Assembly: GCA_964567755.1 (NCBI GenBank)
Contig: CAZMNW010000016.1
Coordinates: 1-51,196, forward strand
Source of the DNA: DASRJW01 sp964567755
GTDB taxonomy: Bacteria > Krumholzibacteriota > Krumholzibacteriia > G020349025
Direction of reading: 5' to 3'
DNA length: 51,196 bases
Shown here: positions 1-8,358 of the stretch, in pieces
How the letters are laid out: the number at the start of each line of letters is the position of its first letter
Position numbering within the stretch: position 1 is the stretch's first letter
The notes under the pieces: model-generated
What the model saw: the letters and a program-made list of their open reading frames with translations, nothing else
Told to the model about the DNA's origin: nothing
The model's database searches: none
Program-made: the position numbers and the translations under genes

Positions 1-48
1 AAGTCCTGGAAACAGAAAACACTCTGTCGTAGGATTCGTGTCCAAGAG

Positions 49-110
49 AAAGCCTCCTCGGTGCCGAGAATTGCTGTCAACAAGCTCTTTTTAGCACGTG
101 GAGGCTTTTT
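49..110 (+). terminator. Inverted repeat with T-run, possible terminator
   Basis: A 9-bp inverted repeat (AAAGCCTCC at 49-57, GGAGGCTTT at 100-108) ends in a run of five T. The loop is about 42 nt, long for an intrinsic terminator. It could end a gene lying left of the window. The outer bases do not fit the RYYYAAC/GTTRRRY ends of an attC site. Confidence 0.25.
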
Positions 111-128
111 CGTCTTCAACTTCGTGAA

Positions 129-425
129 TAATCCGGGCTAGCTGGTCTCAAGTCCTCTGAAGACGAATTGACTCGTCTCGGCTGCAGCGTGCAAATGTGT
201 TTAACCGACTTTGGCGAAACTGCGGAGGCAGTTGTTCAAAGCCAACTCAAGCAGAAGCGGTTCGACTGCATCCTTATCGGGGCAGGTGTGAGAACGAACC
301 CAAGCAACTTCATGCTGTTTGAGAAGTTAATCAACGTGGTGCACGAACACGCACCTCAAGCTACTAAGCTGTGCTTCAATACGATGCCGAGCGATACAGC
401 TGCGGCGGTAAAGCGTTGGCTCTGA
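129..425 (+). pseudogene. N-terminally truncated small conserved ORF
   Basis: The open frame runs from a stop at 129-131 to TGA at 425. The first usable start is a TTG at 168, giving 85 residues. The frame remains protein-like upstream of that TTG (Pro/Ser-Gly-Leu, then Lys-Ser-Ser-Glu-Asp-Glu-Leu). The rest resembles small conserved bacterial proteins of about 110-120 residues, with the stretches TDFGETAEAVV and FDCILIGAGVRT, that normally carry about 30 more N-terminal residues. No Shine-Dalgarno sequence precedes the TTG. I infer a gene that has lost its N-terminus, although a short functional product is possible. Base composition is clearly more AT-rich than the genes from 1226 onward, in line with cassette-like or transferred DNA. 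No function is known to me. Confidence 0.4.
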
Positions 426-470
426 GGTACTAGACGGCTGCGCAACCACTTCTACTGATGAAGGAATCCC

Positions 471-896
471 ATGGGTGCTACTGAAATCAAAGTCGGCCAA
501 CTTGGCATCAACTATATCGTCGATGGCTCGCATACCGCGAGTCTCGGAATGTTTGAACTGACCGTGCCTGCTGGCTCGAACGTTCCTCCGCCGCACAGTC
601 ACTCCAACAACGAAGAGTGCGTGTACGTACTGGTGGGAACCCTTCGATACACAGTCGGAACTGAGACACGCGATCTTACACCCGGCCAAAGCATGAGCAC
701 GCCAAAGGGCGTGGTTCATGCTTTCTCGAACCCATTCACAGAGACGGCTCGTGCCTTGGTCGTCCAGTCTCCGGACATCGGAGCCCAATACTTCAAAGAA
801 GTCGCTGTCGTGGTCAACGCCGGAGGACCCCCGGACAAAGCGGCCCTGGTATCCGTCATGTCCAAGTACGGGCTTGTCCCTGCTGCGCCGAAGTGA
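471..896 (+). CDS. Cupin-domain protein (single domain)
   Basis: This 141-residue protein is a single-domain cupin. Cupin motif 1 is visible around residues 39-60 (PPPHSHSNNEECVYVLVG, with His-X-His and Glu as likely metal ligands), and motif 2 around residues 68-88 (LTPGQSMSTPKGVVHAFSN, with the last metal-ligand His). All four ligands are present, so it probably binds a divalent metal. The substrate cannot be told from sequence, since such proteins range from dioxygenases and isomerases to sensors. The ATG is preceded by AAGGA at a good distance. The stop is followed after one base by an attC-like site, the usual arrangement of an integron gene cassette. Its GC content is lower than that of the genes to the right. 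Confidence 0.85.
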   Translation: MGATEIKVGQLGINYIVDGSHTASLGMFELTVPAGSNVPPPHSHSNNEECVYVLVGTLRYTVGTETRDLTPGQSMSTPKGVVHAFSNPFTETARALVVQSPDIGAQYFKEVAVVVNAGGPPDKAALVSVMSKYGLVPAAPK

Positions 897-897
897 C

Positions 898-957
898 GCC
901 TAACCCCGCGTTGCACCGGACTCGCCTTCGGCGAGCCGGTGAACTCGAACGTTAGCC
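898..957 (+). repeat. attC-like integron recombination site
   Basis: This 60-bp imperfect palindrome begins one base after the cupin stop. Its left end GCCTAAC fits the inverse core RYYYAAC. Its right end GTTAGCC matches GTTRRRY except at one position. The central arms CACCGG-A-CTCGCC and GGCGAG-CCGGTG pair completely except for one unpaired A, like the extrahelical base that sets strand choice in attC sites. A TTC triloop closes the hairpin, and short unpaired spacers lie between the arms and the ends. No integrase gene is visible, so it may belong to an array left of the window or be a solitary site. Confidence 0.75.
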
Positions 958-1225
958 TTTTTTGGCGATCGTGTCTGTTCCGAGGTGTTCTGTGGCAAAG
1001 GTCGGTCACGCCCAAGCGCGAAGTTTGGCCCCGGCGAGCGCTGTCCAGTGTGGCTGCTCATAAATCTACGGGATTATGAACAATCTACTGAGTGGCCGGA
1101 ACCCCGGTTTTCCCCGCGGTTTCATTGGCAGCGCGCAAAGGGGGATTCGTGAACACCCGCTCGGCGAACATGCGCACGTGATCACTCGGCCGGCCAAGTT
1201 CGTGATCTCGTGCAAAATCGCGATC
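958..1225. other. Intergenic boundary between cassette-like DNA and core genes
   Basis: No convincing gene, RNA or terminator is visible. The region separates the attC-like site from the 3' end of the M16 peptidase gene, and GC content rises across it. Confidence 0.5.
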
Positions 1226-3931
1226 TCAGCGGGCGATGACGGTCACGAGCGGGCCCGGGCCGAAGTAGCGTTGCGCGGCACGCCGGACGTCTTCGGGCCG
1301 TACCCCCGACAATCCCTGCGCCTCGCGCGTTGCGTAATCGAGATCGTCGTATTGGAAGAGATCGCGACAAAGCGAGAAAGCCTGGCCCATGCTGGTGATG
1401 CGGCGCATGCGAACGAGCGCCAGGTATTTGTTGACTGCAGTTTCGATCTCGTCGGCTGTCGCCTCCAAGGTGGTGGCATTGAGATAGGCCGACATTCCGG
1501 CCTCGGCTTCGGCGAGGTTCTCCGGTCGCGTTCCCATGGATGCCACGATGCTGGCGCGGTCGGCGGCGACATGCGTGGCGATGCCGAGTGAATAGGCGAG
1601 GCCGCGAGTTTCGCGTAGATCCTGTTGCATACGGCTGGATGCCAGACTCGTGGTCACGAGCAGAGCCCAGCGATCCTCCGGGTCGATGGTCACGACGCGA
1701 CCCATGCGCAGCGCAGACTGCTTGCCGCCCCCTTCCAACTCCTCGCGCATGCTCGCCGTGGTGAGTGGGATAGGTGGCACAGTCGGTGCAGATCCGTCAC
1801 CTGGGGGAAGTTTGCCGAGTGTCGATTCGACATTCGGCAGGAGCTCGTCGCGTCCGACATTGCCGACGATCGCGACCACGAGCTGTGAGGCCGCCAAGTA
1901 ATCACGTGCGAATCGCGCCAGAGTCTCGGGTGTAATGCGCGCGAGGCTCTCAGCATCACCCAACACCGGCTTGGCCTGCGGCTGACCTGGTTGCAGGAGT
2001 GCGTCTAGCCGCGCCGCTGCCTTGGCGGCTGGCTGGCTGGTGCTGCGCTGCAGCGCCGAAAGCATTTCCTGGCGGCTCGATTCGAGTGCCTCGGGATCGT
2101 CGTGCGGACCGGCGAGCATCCGGGCCAGGAGCTTCAACGCGTCGCCGTAATACTCGTCGAGACATTCGAGTCGGATGAAAGAGAACAGCGGCGTCGTGTA
2201 GTAGTCGTCGTACGGGATGAAGGGGCTGTCCGCCACCTTGAGCGTGGCGCCGATGGATGCAAGCGGCGGAGCGCCTTCGTTCGACTCGTTCTCGACGCGA
2301 GCGGCCATCGTGCGGTGCAAGAGGTCGGCGATTCCAGGCTGATCCGCCGGCTCGCGCGCGCTGCGGTTTCGCACGAGCACGTGGATGGCGAACATGCGCG
2401 TCGTCGGCGCCGCGGCGTGAATCAAGGTCAGTCCATTGGGGAGCGCCTGCACCGAAGGCGGTTCGACGGCGGCGAGCGTGTTTGGTCGACGCGGCTCCGG
2501 AGAGTGCTTCTCGGCGTGCCCGGGCGCAAGTGCGGTTCCTGCAGGGAAGGCAGCAAGCGACACCGAGGTCGTCTCGAGACCTGGTCCGGCGGCCATGATC
2601 TGCAGCTCGGCGCTCGCCAGTTTGCGGCCGAGTGCCTCGATGGGTTTTCTTTCGGCGTCCTCCAGTCCCAACAAGTATCGGGTGGTGAATCCACTCGGCA
2701 TGTGCCAGAGGCGATCGCCATTGAAGATCGCGTAGTAGTGCAGCTGCTCGAGTTGCGAGAGCTCCTGCGTGAGCAATGCCGTACGTGCGGCGGCGAGGTC
2801 GGCAGCACTGACCGAACCCAGGCTCCGCCACGCGGTCAGCAGACGTTGGGCTGCTTCCTGCGCCGAAGCGCCCTCCTCCAGACGGACGCGCAAGGTCACC
2901 CAGCGGCTGTCGGCGCGGTATTGCAGCGAGCCGGATATTGGCTCGTGCGGCACCGCAGGGTCGGCATTCAACGCACGTTCGACACGGCAGTTTTCGCCGT
3001 CGGATGCGATCTGCACCAGGAGCGCGAGAAGAGCATCGTCCTTGGCGGACGTCGCCAGGACCTTGGCAACCAACTGGACAATGGTTTTCGGCGCCTCCAC
3101 GGCGCGAGTCACGAACTGTCCTGGGGCGGCGAGAGCTGGGATGGGATCGTTTTCCCTGACAGGCCGGATGGAAACACCCTTACTCTTGGAAGCCAGGCGC
3201 GTCGAATCGAAAGCGCGCTCCAGTCGCTGCAAGGCCGCCTCGCTCTCGAACTCGCCCATCAGCACCACTCTCATGTTCGCAGGAACGTAGTGTTGCTTGT
3301 AATAGGCGACGACGCTGTCGCGCGGCAAGCTGGCGATGGTTTCTGCCGTGCCGAGGACCGCCCGCGCGAATGGGCTGCTCGATCCGTGGAGCATTTCTTC
3401 GAGGCTCCGCTCCAAGATGGTATCGGGATCGTCCAGGTCCTTGGAGAGCTCCTCGAGCACGATGCCGCGCTCCTTCTCGAACTTCTCGGTCGGCAGCGTG
3501 GAGTCGAGGAGCATGCTGGTCTGGATGTCGATGGCAGCGCCGAGCTGCTCTTTGGGAACCACGATCATGAAATGAGTGATTTCCTGGCGCGTGCTGGCGT
3601 TGTTGTAGGCGCCGATGCGGTCGGCGGCGGCATAGAGCTCTTCCTGCGTGCGCTCGGTCGTGCCGTTGAAGAGCACGTGCTCCAAGAAATGACTGCTGCC
3701 GGCGAAGCGATCCGCCTCGCGCATCGAGCCTGCGCCCACGAAGACGTTGCAGGCCACCATGCCGCTGCCGGGATGTGGAAAGAGGACGATGCGCAGACCA
3801 TTCTCGAGCTGGATTTCTTCGGGGATCATGGCGTTGGCGTGCGCGGCTGGGGCAGTGCGCGCCGTGAGAGCGAGCAGCAAGAGCATGGCCAGCCGCGCCG
3901 GATTGCTCATTTGCCATGGACTGAATCGCAT
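1226..3931 (-). CDS. Exported M16 (pitrilysin-like) zinc metallopeptidase, two-lobe form
   Basis: This 901-residue protein has two M16 halves in one chain. The first half carries the inverted zinc motif HFLEH (His81, Glu84, His85) and the downstream catalytic Glu region EKERGIVLEEL. The second half (from about residue 495) has the same fold signature, but GIADLLHRTM replaces HxxEH, so it should be the inactive lobe that completes the substrate chamber. The N-terminus (MLLLLALTARTAPAAHANA) is a signal peptide, placing the enzyme in the periplasm or at the outer membrane. I chose the ATG at 3931 because it gives a normal signal peptide and has an AGGA-type site upstream; the frame is open for 24 more codons. 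The family degrades peptides. The substrate is unknown, and nothing nearby suggests a cofactor-maturation role such as PqqL. Confidence 0.88.
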   Translation of the reverse strand: MRFSPWQMSNPARLAMLLLLALTARTAPAAHANAMIPEEIQLENGLRIVLFPHPGSGMVACNVFVGAGSMREADRFAGSSHFLEHVLFNGTTERTQEELYAAADRIGAYNNASTRQEITHFMIVVPKEQLGAAIDIQTSMLLDSTLPTEKFEKERGIVLEELSKDLDDPDTILERSLEEMLHGSSSPFARAVLGTAETIASLPRDSVVAYYKQHYVPANMRVVLMGEFESEAALQRLERAFDSTRLASKSKGVSIRPVRENDPIPALAAPGQFVTRAVEAPKTIVQLVAKVLATSAKDDALLALLVQIASDGENCRVERALNADPAVPHEPISGSLQYRADSRWVTLRVRLEEGASAQEAAQRLLTAWRSLGSVSAADLAAARTALLTQELSQLEQLHYYAIFNGDRLWHMPSGFTTRYLLGLEDAERKPIEALGRKLASAELQIMAAGPGLETTSVSLAAFPAGTALAPGHAEKHSPEPRRPNTLAAVEPPSVQALPNGLTLIHAAAPTTRMFAIHVLVRNRSAREPADQPGIADLLHRTMAARVENESNEGAPPLASIGATLKVADSPFIPYDDYYTTPLFSFIRLECLDEYYGDALKLLARMLAGPHDDPEALESSRQEMLSALQRSTSQPAAKAAARLDALLQPGQPQAKPVLGDAESLARITPETLARFARDYLAASQLVVAIVGNVGRDELLPNVESTLGKLPPGDGSAPTVPPIPLTTASMREELEGGGKQSALRMGRVVTIDPEDRWALLVTTSLASSRMQQDLRETRGLAYSLGIATHVAADRASIVASMGTRPENLAEAEAGMSAYLNATTLEATADEIETAVNKYLALVRMRRITSMGQAFSLCRDLFQYDDLDYATREAQGLSGVRPEDVRRAAQRYFGPGPLVTVIAR

Positions 3932-4030
3932 GGGGTAACCGTCCTGGGAGCGAGGGTGCCGCGAAACCCAGGACAGTTTGCCCCACGTGGGCAGCGGAAT
4001 CAACGTCAGCCGGGGGGAAGTGAAGTGCCT

Positions 4031-4855
4031 CTACGGGGAGCGATAGAGGCGCTTCACGTGCGACCAGCTGATCGATTCGATGGCCAGCGGCAGCGGATCG
4101 AAGGCCGCGACGAAACCCCATTCCAGGGGCAACGAGTTGGGATTCTGTGGATCGTACGCCGGTGCGAACCAGACTCCCGACTGCCCCCCGTCCACGGTGA
4201 AGAAATCACAACCCTCGTCCGGCACCTGCGCCTCGGCGGCGATTCCGGGGCCCTGTGTCGGTGCCGAGAGCTGGCCGCCCGCCGGAAACTGCAGCACCAG
4301 AACGAGGGCGACGCTGGCGCCCGGCTCGATCACCAGGTTCTCGCCCCGGAGATCGACAAACACGCGCGCGGTGTCGCCGGTCGAGCGCACGTTGCGCACC
4401 GCCAAATGGGTGAGCTCGCTTGTGCTCGGGAAGCGCAAGGTTCCGCCCTCGACGGGAACGAGGAGCGCTCCGGCACTCGGGAAAGTCGTGTCCTTGTCGT
4501 TGCTCAGGAATCCGAAGCCGCGCAGGCGCTGTGGGACGGCGGGATCGGGAAACAGATACTGCACCAGGAATTGGGAATCGCTCGAGGTGCAATCACCCGC
4601 TTGCGACGGGCTGCTGGTCACGAAACACCCCGGGTTGAGGAGCGCGAACTGAGAGCCGTCGAAACATTGCAACGTGCTGTCGGCGGCCACAGATGGAAAG
4701 CGCAGGTCGATTGGCACGGCATCCTGCAGCTGTGCGGGATGCGCGGCGACGTCCGCTTCGACCTCGAGAGGCGTCATCGCCAGGGACCAGATCACTGCGA
4801 ACCAAAAGGGGAACCAAGGAAGGCGACCCAACGATCGATTGCACCCACGCACCAC
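4031..4855 (-). CDS. Exported protein of unknown function
   Basis: This 274-residue protein begins with a signal peptide (WFPFWFAVIWSLAMTPLEVEA). I do not recognise the family. The mature part is rich in Val, Leu, Pro and Ser with alternating hydrophobic residues, suggesting an all-beta exported domain. It contains four cysteines (in LQCFDG, NPGCFV, AGDCTS and DEGCDF) that could form two disulfides. The start is a GTG, with a GGGAGG ribosome-binding sequence just upstream. A second GTG follows immediately and could be the true start. It lies between the efflux operon and the M16 peptidase on the same strand, but the gap of over 300 bases upstream argues for its own promoter. Confidence 0.65.
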   Translation of the reverse strand: MVRGCNRSLGRLPWFPFWFAVIWSLAMTPLEVEADVAAHPAQLQDAVPIDLRFPSVAADSTLQCFDGSQFALLNPGCFVTSSPSQAGDCTSSDSQFLVQYLFPDPAVPQRLRGFGFLSNDKDTTFPSAGALLVPVEGGTLRFPSTSELTHLAVRNVRSTGDTARVFVDLRGENLVIEPGASVALVLVLQFPAGGQLSAPTQGPGIAAEAQVPDEGCDFFTVDGGQSGVWFAPAYDPQNPNSLPLEWGFVAAFDPLPLAIESISWSHVKRLYRSP

Positions 4856-5190
4856 CGCACCTCCCAGCCAGCGAGCGACACCGGTCGGTCAGTCGCGAGG
4901 CGATGAGGCCGGCCGCTCTGTTCACAACATCTTTGTTCGATGTCGAATGCGATGCATCGATCATTCCCTTTGAGGTCGATCCGGGGGTGCGAAGGGAGAT
5001 GCCCGCGCCTACGGGGTGATACGTGTGCGCAAGCGGGCGCATCGCGGCGCTCGATGGCGCATTTTTTTCAGGGTTGCGATCCGGCGCGTATCGGGAGAGC
5101 GATGTGCGGCGGCCGCTCGACGGGTGGCGCAGCTGCATCCTGCACGAACCCCGAGCGGGAAGGAGTGCAAGAAGTGCCACGGGCGCGCGA
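4856..5190. other. Intergenic region after the efflux operon
   Basis: These 335 bases hold no gene I can support. A plus-strand frame near 5160-5185 reads CKKCHG, a haem-like motif, but has no cytochrome context. The region probably contains the terminator of the RND operon and the promoter of the exported protein gene; I could not identify either clearly. Confidence 0.4.
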
Positions 5191-8100
5191 TCACGCCGAC
5201 ACTTCGACCTTCTCATTGGGGTGCGATGCCTGCGCTTGGGAAGGCCGGTGGGCGTGCTCGGCACGCGTCAGACGCCGTTTGAAACGAGCGCCCAGATCGT
5301 CGAACAACGTGTAGACCACCGGCACGACGACCAGGGTGAGCAGGCTGCTGGTGATCAACCCGCCGATGACGGCACGTGCCATCGGAGCGCGGAACTCCGC
5401 ACCGGCACCGAGCGCGAGCGCGAGCGGCAGCATGCCGAAGATCATGGCCAAGGTGGTCATGACGATGGGTCGGAGCCGGATCTCGCCGGCATCGATGAGC
5501 GCGGACCTACGGTCATGACCCAGGGCGCGCCGTCGATTGGTGAAATCCACCAGCAGGATCGCGTTCTTGGTCACTAGACCCATGAGCAGAATGAGGCCGA
5601 TCATGCTCATGATGTTGAATGTGGTGCCGGTGGCGAGCAACACCAAGATGACGCCGACCATGGAGAGCGGCAGCGACAGCATGATGGCGAGCGGCTGCAG
5701 GAACGAACCGAACTGACTCGCCAGCACCAAGTAGATGAAGACGATGGCGAGCGTCAGACTCTCGAGGATGTATCCGACCGTCTCACGGAAGTCTTGGGTT
5801 TCGCCACCGAGGCGCACACTGTAGCCAGTGGGCATGGCCACTTGCGCCACCTGGCGTTCGATGTCACCGCTCACCTCGGTGAGGGGGCGGCCATCGTAGT
5901 TGGCCGAAATCCAGACGACGCGCTTCAAGTCGCGACGTTCGATCTTCTGCGGGCTCGTCGTGGTGGTGATCGACGCCACGTGACCGAGGCGCACGATCCG
6001 AGGTGTTCCCGTGATCGGATCGCGCGTGCCGGCCGCCAGCGGCAGCCCGGCCAGCTGCTCGGTGGTGCTGCGGCTCGAGCGTGGCAGTTGGACGATGACG
6101 TCGTGTTGCTCGCCGTTCGGGTCTTCCCAGGTAGAGGCTTTCTCGCCCGCCAGTGCCGGCCGCAACGTGCGCGCGATGGTATCGATGCCGACGCCGAGAT
6201 CGCTGGCGAGATCGCGCCGCACATCGATGCGGACCTCGGGGCGTTCTTCCTCGAGCCCCGATTCGGCCTCGATGGCGCCGGGGGTGCCGCGGACGATCTC
6301 CAGGACCGCGTTCGAGATGCGCCGGAGCTCGTCGATCTGGTCGCCCTTGACGTAGATCTGCAACGGCTTCATCGGCCCGCCGAAGCCTCCGGCTTCGAGC
6401 ACGGAGATCGTGGCTCCGGGGAGGACGCCGATCTCGCGCCGAAAGACGCGGGCCATCTCTTGTTGCCGGCGGTCGCGCTCGCGCTTGGGCACCAGCTTGA
6501 CGTAAATCTCGGCCTCGTTCACCTGGGCATTCCAGCCACCGGCGATGGTCTCGTAGGTGTAATCGACCTCGTGGTACTCGCGCAGCAGCGCCGAAATCTC
6601 GCGCAACCGATCGCGCGTGTAATCCAGCGAGGAGCTCACCGGGGTCTTCACCATGACCGAGAGCTGCTCGCTGTCGGATTCCGGCATGAAAGTGCCGCCG
6701 ACGAATGGAAAGAGCGCGAGGGCGGCGACAAAAGACCCGGCGGCGATGGCGAGTGTCGCCACGCGATGCTCGAGCGCCCAGCCGATGAGCCGCCGGTAGC
6801 GCTTGCCGAGGCCGATGAACCCGTGATTGAAACGTTCCAGCAAGCGGCCGAACGCGTTGCGTCCCACATGGCCCTCGGCCACCGGGTCGTACCATACCGA
6901 CGACAACATCGGGTCGAGGGTGAAGGAGACAAACAGGCTCACGGCGACTGCGAACGCCACCGTGACCCCGAATTCCTTGAAGAACTTGCCGACGATCCCG
7001 CCCATGAACGCCACCGGCACGAACACGCACAAGGTAGACAGTGTGGTGGCGAGAACCGCGAGACCGATCTCGCTCGTGCCCTTGCGTGCCGCCGTATGGT
7101 GATCCTCGCCCATGCCGACGCGGCGCACGATGTTCTCGCGCACGACGATGGCATCGTCGATCAGGATGCCGATGGCGAGCGACAGCCCCATGAGCGTCAT
7201 GGTGTTGAGTGTGTAGCCGAAAGCGTAGATGGCGACGAATGCCGCGATCACCGACACCGGCAACGTGAGTCCGGTGATCACGGTCGAACGCCACGAGTTG
7301 AGGAAGGTAAAGACGACGAGCACGGTCAGGAGGGCGCCGAGAAGGAGAGTCGTCTTGACGTCTTCGACCGAATGACGGATCCACACCGAGTCGTCGCGCA
7401 CCACCGAGAGCGAGATCCCTTGCGGCATCTCGGCTCCGAGACGTGCCACGACCTCCTTGAGCGCGTCCGCGACCTGGACGGTATTGGCGCCGGATACTTT
7501 GCGCAGATCGATCCCGACCGCTGACACGCCGTTGACGAGCGCCGCCGATCGGGGTTCCTCGGCGGCATCCCGGGTGGTGGCGACATCGCCGAGATGGATG
7601 GGCACGCCATTGCGCACTTCGAGCACCAAGTCATCGAAGTCGGAGGGGTCGCGCAAACGTCCGGCCACACGCACGAGCTTCTCGCTCGGGCCGAGCTCGA
7701 GGCGGCCCGCCGGCACCTCGACGTTCTCCGACGCCAAGGTGAGCATGACTTGGTCCACCGTGATCGCGCGGGAAGCCAATCTCTCCGGGTCGAGGTGCAC
7801 GAGGATGGCACGCTTCTCGCCGCCGACCAAGGTCACCTGGCCGACGCCATCGACACCTTCCAGCTCGCGGCGCAGGGTCTCGTCGGCGAGCGTCGTCAGC
7901 TCGCGCAATGTCCGCGTCTCGGAGCGGAGTGCGAGCGACATGATTGGAATCTCTTGAGGATCGAACCGTTGCACCAACGGCTCCTCGATGTCGCGCGGCA
8001 GCTCGACACGGATCTGCTCGATCTTGGCGCGCACGTCCTGCTGTGCATCCATTTCGTCGACGTGCAGCTCGAACTCGATGAAGACCGATGAAAAGCCCTC

Positions 8101-8355
8101 GACCGAAGTGGACGTGAGGTTGCGTACGCCGGCGATGGGGTTCACGGCCTCTTCGATTTTGCGGGTCACGTCACGCTCGACGGTCTCCGGGGCCGCGCCA
8201 GGGTAGGAAGTTTGGACGACGATGAAGGGAAAGGAGACTTCGGGCCATTGATCGATGGAGAGCCGGAAATACGAGAACAACCCGAGCGTCACCAGCGCCA
8301 GCATCATCATGGTGGCGAAGACGGGCCGTTTGATCGAAACGTCGGAAAGGAACAC
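5191..8355 (-). CDS. RND efflux permease, HAE1/AcrB type
   Basis: This 1054-residue inner-membrane pump opens with the typical N-terminus MFLSDVSIKRPVFATMMM. It has the two-repeat RND plan: transmembrane segment 1, a large periplasmic loop, a six-helix bundle, and the same again. The proton-relay residues are present: an Asp pair in GILIDDAIVV and a Lys in GLVTKNAILLVDF. It exports hydrophobic or amphiphilic compounds across both membranes using the proton gradient, with the adaptor and outer-membrane factor encoded just upstream. The start lies 3 bases after the adaptor stop, so the genes are co-transcribed. The substrate cannot be predicted; the intact Asp pair fits drug-type rather than metal-type RND pumps. 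Confidence 0.93.
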   Translation of the reverse strand: MFLSDVSIKRPVFATMMMLALVTLGLFSYFRLSIDQWPEVSFPFIVVQTSYPGAAPETVERDVTRKIEEAVNPIAGVRNLTSTSVEGFSSVFIEFELHVDEMDAQQDVRAKIEQIRVELPRDIEEPLVQRFDPQEIPIMSLALRSETRTLRELTTLADETLRRELEGVDGVGQVTLVGGEKRAILVHLDPERLASRAITVDQVMLTLASENVEVPAGRLELGPSEKLVRVAGRLRDPSDFDDLVLEVRNGVPIHLGDVATTRDAAEEPRSAALVNGVSAVGIDLRKVSGANTVQVADALKEVVARLGAEMPQGISLSVVRDDSVWIRHSVEDVKTTLLLGALLTVLVVFTFLNSWRSTVITGLTLPVSVIAAFVAIYAFGYTLNTMTLMGLSLAIGILIDDAIVVRENIVRRVGMGEDHHTAARKGTSEIGLAVLATTLSTLCVFVPVAFMGGIVGKFFKEFGVTVAFAVAVSLFVSFTLDPMLSSVWYDPVAEGHVGRNAFGRLLERFNHGFIGLGKRYRRLIGWALEHRVATLAIAAGSFVAALALFPFVGGTFMPESDSEQLSVMVKTPVSSSLDYTRDRLREISALLREYHEVDYTYETIAGGWNAQVNEAEIYVKLVPKRERDRRQQEMARVFRREIGVLPGATISVLEAGGFGGPMKPLQIYVKGDQIDELRRISNAVLEIVRGTPGAIEAESGLEEERPEVRIDVRRDLASDLGVGIDTIARTLRPALAGEKASTWEDPNGEQHDVIVQLPRSSRSTTEQLAGLPLAAGTRDPITGTPRIVRLGHVASITTTTSPQKIERRDLKRVVWISANYDGRPLTEVSGDIERQVAQVAMPTGYSVRLGGETQDFRETVGYILESLTLAIVFIYLVLASQFGSFLQPLAIMLSLPLSMVGVILVLLATGTTFNIMSMIGLILLMGLVTKNAILLVDFTNRRRALGHDRRSALIDAGEIRLRPIVMTTLAMIFGMLPLALALGAGAEFRAPMARAVIGGLITSSLLTLVVVPVVYTLFDDLGARFKRRLTRAEHAHRPSQAQASHPNEKVEVSA

Positions 8356-8358
8356 GAG

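Noticed and set aside
49..110. Left-edge inverted repeat as a second attC site
   Set aside because: It lacks the RYYYAAC and GTTRRRY ends and any extrahelical-base pattern; at best a terminator.
2102..4906. Plus-strand open frame of 934 codons opposite the M16 peptidase
   Set aside because: It is a high-GC antisense shadow of a clear peptidase gene with Arg/Gly/Glu-rich, domain-free sequence.
5152..5190. CKKCHG, a CxxCH haem-c motif on the plus strand
   Set aside because: The surrounding frame lacks cytochrome features and overlaps the end of the RND gene; one motif alone is expected by chance.
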